A program made the translations under genes and the position numbers. From NCBI RefSeq assembly GCF_043195135.1, contig NZ_JBAFWP010000017.1: 64,000 nucleotides of DNA; one strand, given 5' to 3'. Numbering within the stretch: the stretch's first letter is position 1; each line of letters opens with the position of its first letter. Under the pieces are notes generated by a model, which was given only the letters and a program-made list of their open reading frames with translations, was not told the DNA's origin and did no database searches. Of the stretch, positions 62,676 to 64,000 are shown in pieces. The stretch is from NCEH01 sp043195135. Its GTDB lineage: Bacteria > Pseudomonadota > Alphaproteobacteria > Rhizobiales > Xanthobacteraceae.

Positions 62676-63697
62676 TGGGCGAAGTCCGCCTCCTCGGGCG
62701 AAATCCCCAATCGGCGGAACAGGGCCGTGTCGTGATCCTCGCCGGGATTATCGGCGGTGAGGAGGCATTCGCCCACGAAGATGGAATTGGCGCCCGCGAA
62801 GAAGCACATGGCCTGCAATTCGTCGCTCATCTCCGTGCGGCCTGCCGACAGGCGCACATGGGAGGTGGGCATCATGATGCGGGCGAGCGCGATGGTGCGC
62901 ACGAAATCGATGGGGTCCACGGGCGCGGCATTCTCCAGCTTGGAGCCGGGAATGGGGATCAGCATGTTGATCGGCACGCTCTCGGGCGGCACGTCCATGT
63001 TGGCGAGGGTCAGCAGCATGTCGATGCGGTCGTCATTGGTCTCGCCCATGCCGAGAATACCGCCGGCGCACACCTTGATGCCCGCGTCGCGCACGTTGGA
63101 GAGGGTCTCCAGCCGGTCGGCGAAGGTGCGGGTGGTGATGATCTCCTTATAGAAGCGCTCGGACGTATCGATATTGTGGTTGTAATAATCGAGCCCGGCC
63201 TCGGCCAGCTGGGCCGCCTGGGGCGGGGAGAGCATGCCGAGCGTCATGCAGGTTTCCATGCCGAGAGCCTTCACGCCCTCCACCATGGCGATCACCATGT
63301 CCATGTCGCGCTCCTTGGGGCTGCGCCAGGCCGCGCCCATGCAATAGCGCGTGGCGCCGCCTTCCTTGGCCTTGCGCGCCTCCGCAAGCACGCGCTCCAC
63401 CTCCATCAGCTTGGAGGCCTTGAGGCCCGTCGGCGCATGGGCGGACTGGCTGCAATAGCCGCAATCCTCGGGACAGCCTCCGGTCTTAATGGAGAGCAGC
63501 CGGCTCATCTGGACCTTGTTCGGATCGAAGTTCCGGCGGTGAACGCTTTGCGCTTCGAACAGGAGGTCGTTGAGAGGCAGGTTATAGAGCCGCTGCGCTT
63601 CGGCACGGGACCACGCATTGGCCGGCGCGCCGCCGGCATCGGTGCCCGAAATCTTGCCCGCGCGGGGCTCCTGAGGAACGGCCATCGCCACTGACAT
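62672..63697 (-). CDS. bioB: biotin synthase BioB
   Basis: BioB is the radical-SAM enzyme that inserts sulfur into dethiobiotin. The 341-residue chain has the [4Fe-4S] motif GGCPEDCGYCSQSA (CxxxCxxC). It also has the [2Fe-2S] ligands known for the family: Cys in YCMGAAW, Cys in ETCMTLG, Cys in KVCAGGILG, and Arg in RLSAGRTEMS. The first 25 residues are variable; a second ATG (fifth codon) could also start it. It is the first gene of bioB-F-D-A-Z, with a promoter about 35 bp upstream. Confidence 0.96.
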   Translation of the reverse strand: MSVAMAVPQEPRAGKISGTDAGGAPANAWSRAEAQRLYNLPLNDLLFEAQSVHRRNFDPNKVQMSRLLSIKTGGCPEDCGYCSQSAHAPTGLKASKLMEVERVLAEARKAKEGGATRYCMGAAWRSPKERDMDMVIAMVEGVKALGMETCMTLGMLSPPQAAQLAEAGLDYYNHNIDTSERFYKEIITTRTFADRLETLSNVRDAGIKVCAGGILGMGETNDDRIDMLLTLANMDVPPESVPINMLIPIPGSKLENAAPVDPIDFVRTIALARIMMPTSHVRLSAGRTEMSDELQAMCFFAGANSIFVGECLLTADNPGEDHDTALFRRLGISPEEADFAQ

Positions 63698-63730
63698 CGT
63701 CTCGCCCTGTCATGAACTGTCACACCAGGG

Positions 63731-63758
63731 ATTATACCTGATCCCCCGCGTGACCAAG
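63731..63758 (-). promoter_or_regulatory. bioB operon promoter
   Basis: On the minus strand a perfect TATAAT -10 (63731-63736) is preceded by CTTGGT (63753-63758) with a 16-nt spacer. GGGAT and ATCCC (63728-63732 and 63741-63745) form an inverted repeat around the -10, a possible operator. The TTATnnATAA BioR box of other alphaproteobacteria is not present. Confidence 0.6.
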
Positions 63759-64000
63759 CCGAAAGACGGCCGGGCGCCGGCAGGCGCGGGTCGCCGCTCT
63801 CCTATGACGGCCTCTTCATGGCGGCCAGGCATTGCGGCCCGGAGCGAAGCCGCATGGCGGGGCGTGGCATCTGTACGGCGCGGCCGATCGGGCGCCGGCA
63901 AAGGGAACGCACGAAAAATGAGCGCGCGGCGGCACATTTTTCATCACGCCGAGGGGCGATTTTGCCCCTGCGGCGCGCCTCCGCGCGCCGAAATCGCGCC
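63759..64000. other. upstream flank of the bio operon
   Basis: No gene is supported. At 63947-63975 there is an 11-bp stem with one bulged G (CGCCGAGGGGC against GCCCCTGCGGCG) and a short AT-rich loop. It could be a terminator for a gene entering from the right edge, but no T-tract follows it. Confidence 0.35.

Noticed and set aside
63698..64000. BioR operator upstream of bioB
   Set aside because: The TTATnnATAA consensus is absent. Only TTATACCTGA is present, and it does not match the second half.

Overview
The window looks like chromosomal DNA from a high-GC alphaproteobacterium of the order Hyphomicrobiales, most likely the Xanthobacteraceae or a close relative (inference). Supporting signs are the tkt-gap-pgk-fba (class I aldolase) cluster, the DUF4164-zapA-6S RNA-cyclo-ligase block, the ruvCAB-ybgC-tolQRAB-pal-cpoB-tilS-ftsH run, and a biotin operon ending in bioZ. 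I found no tRNA, rRNA, CRISPR array, intact insertion sequence or prophage.

Layout. 1-4960: central carbon operon tkt-gap-pgk-fba on the minus strand, with a visible promoter before tkt. 5135-9356: housekeeping genes (secreted DUF3828 protein, DUF4164, zapA, 6S RNA, 5-formyl-THF cyclo-ligase, YmdB-type phosphoesterase, yebC). 9357-13688: an AT-rich spacer, then a 1173-residue multidomain glycosyltransferase. 13960-17118: a MerR regulator divergent from a PodJ-like Sel1-repeat membrane protein. 17288-20482: ruvC, ruvA and ruvB, interrupted by a DUF1772 membrane gene and an antisense VOC gene. 20551-30308: ybgC, the Tol-Pal envelope system, tilS and ftsH, closed by a clear terminator.

30658-51714 is a surface-polysaccharide island. 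RfbF, RfbG and RfbH convert glucose-1-phosphate to a CDP-3,6-dideoxy-4-keto sugar. A thiamine-diphosphate enzyme of the acetolactate-synthase family and an SDR next to it look like the YerE/YerF pair that builds the branched sugar yersiniose. Around them lie a NeuB-family synthase, a HAD phosphatase, two FkbM methyltransferases, a GtrA/GtrB/DUF2029 decoration cassette, a short Wzz-like protein and two large glycosyltransferases. Three glycosyltransferases, including the distant one at 10167, share a roughly 38-residue repeat module. The island ends with a HAD-like protein whose motif I is degenerate, and a terminator.

51735-57193 is a minus-strand operon of an alpha/beta-hydrolase-like protein lacking its nucleophilic serine, an RND adaptor and an RND pump. 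A LysR regulator reads away from it, and a perfect dyad lies in the shared promoter region. 58282-63758 is a translationally coupled bioB-bioF-bioD-bioA-bioZ operon with a small cupin gene at its end and a TATAAT promoter upstream of bioB.
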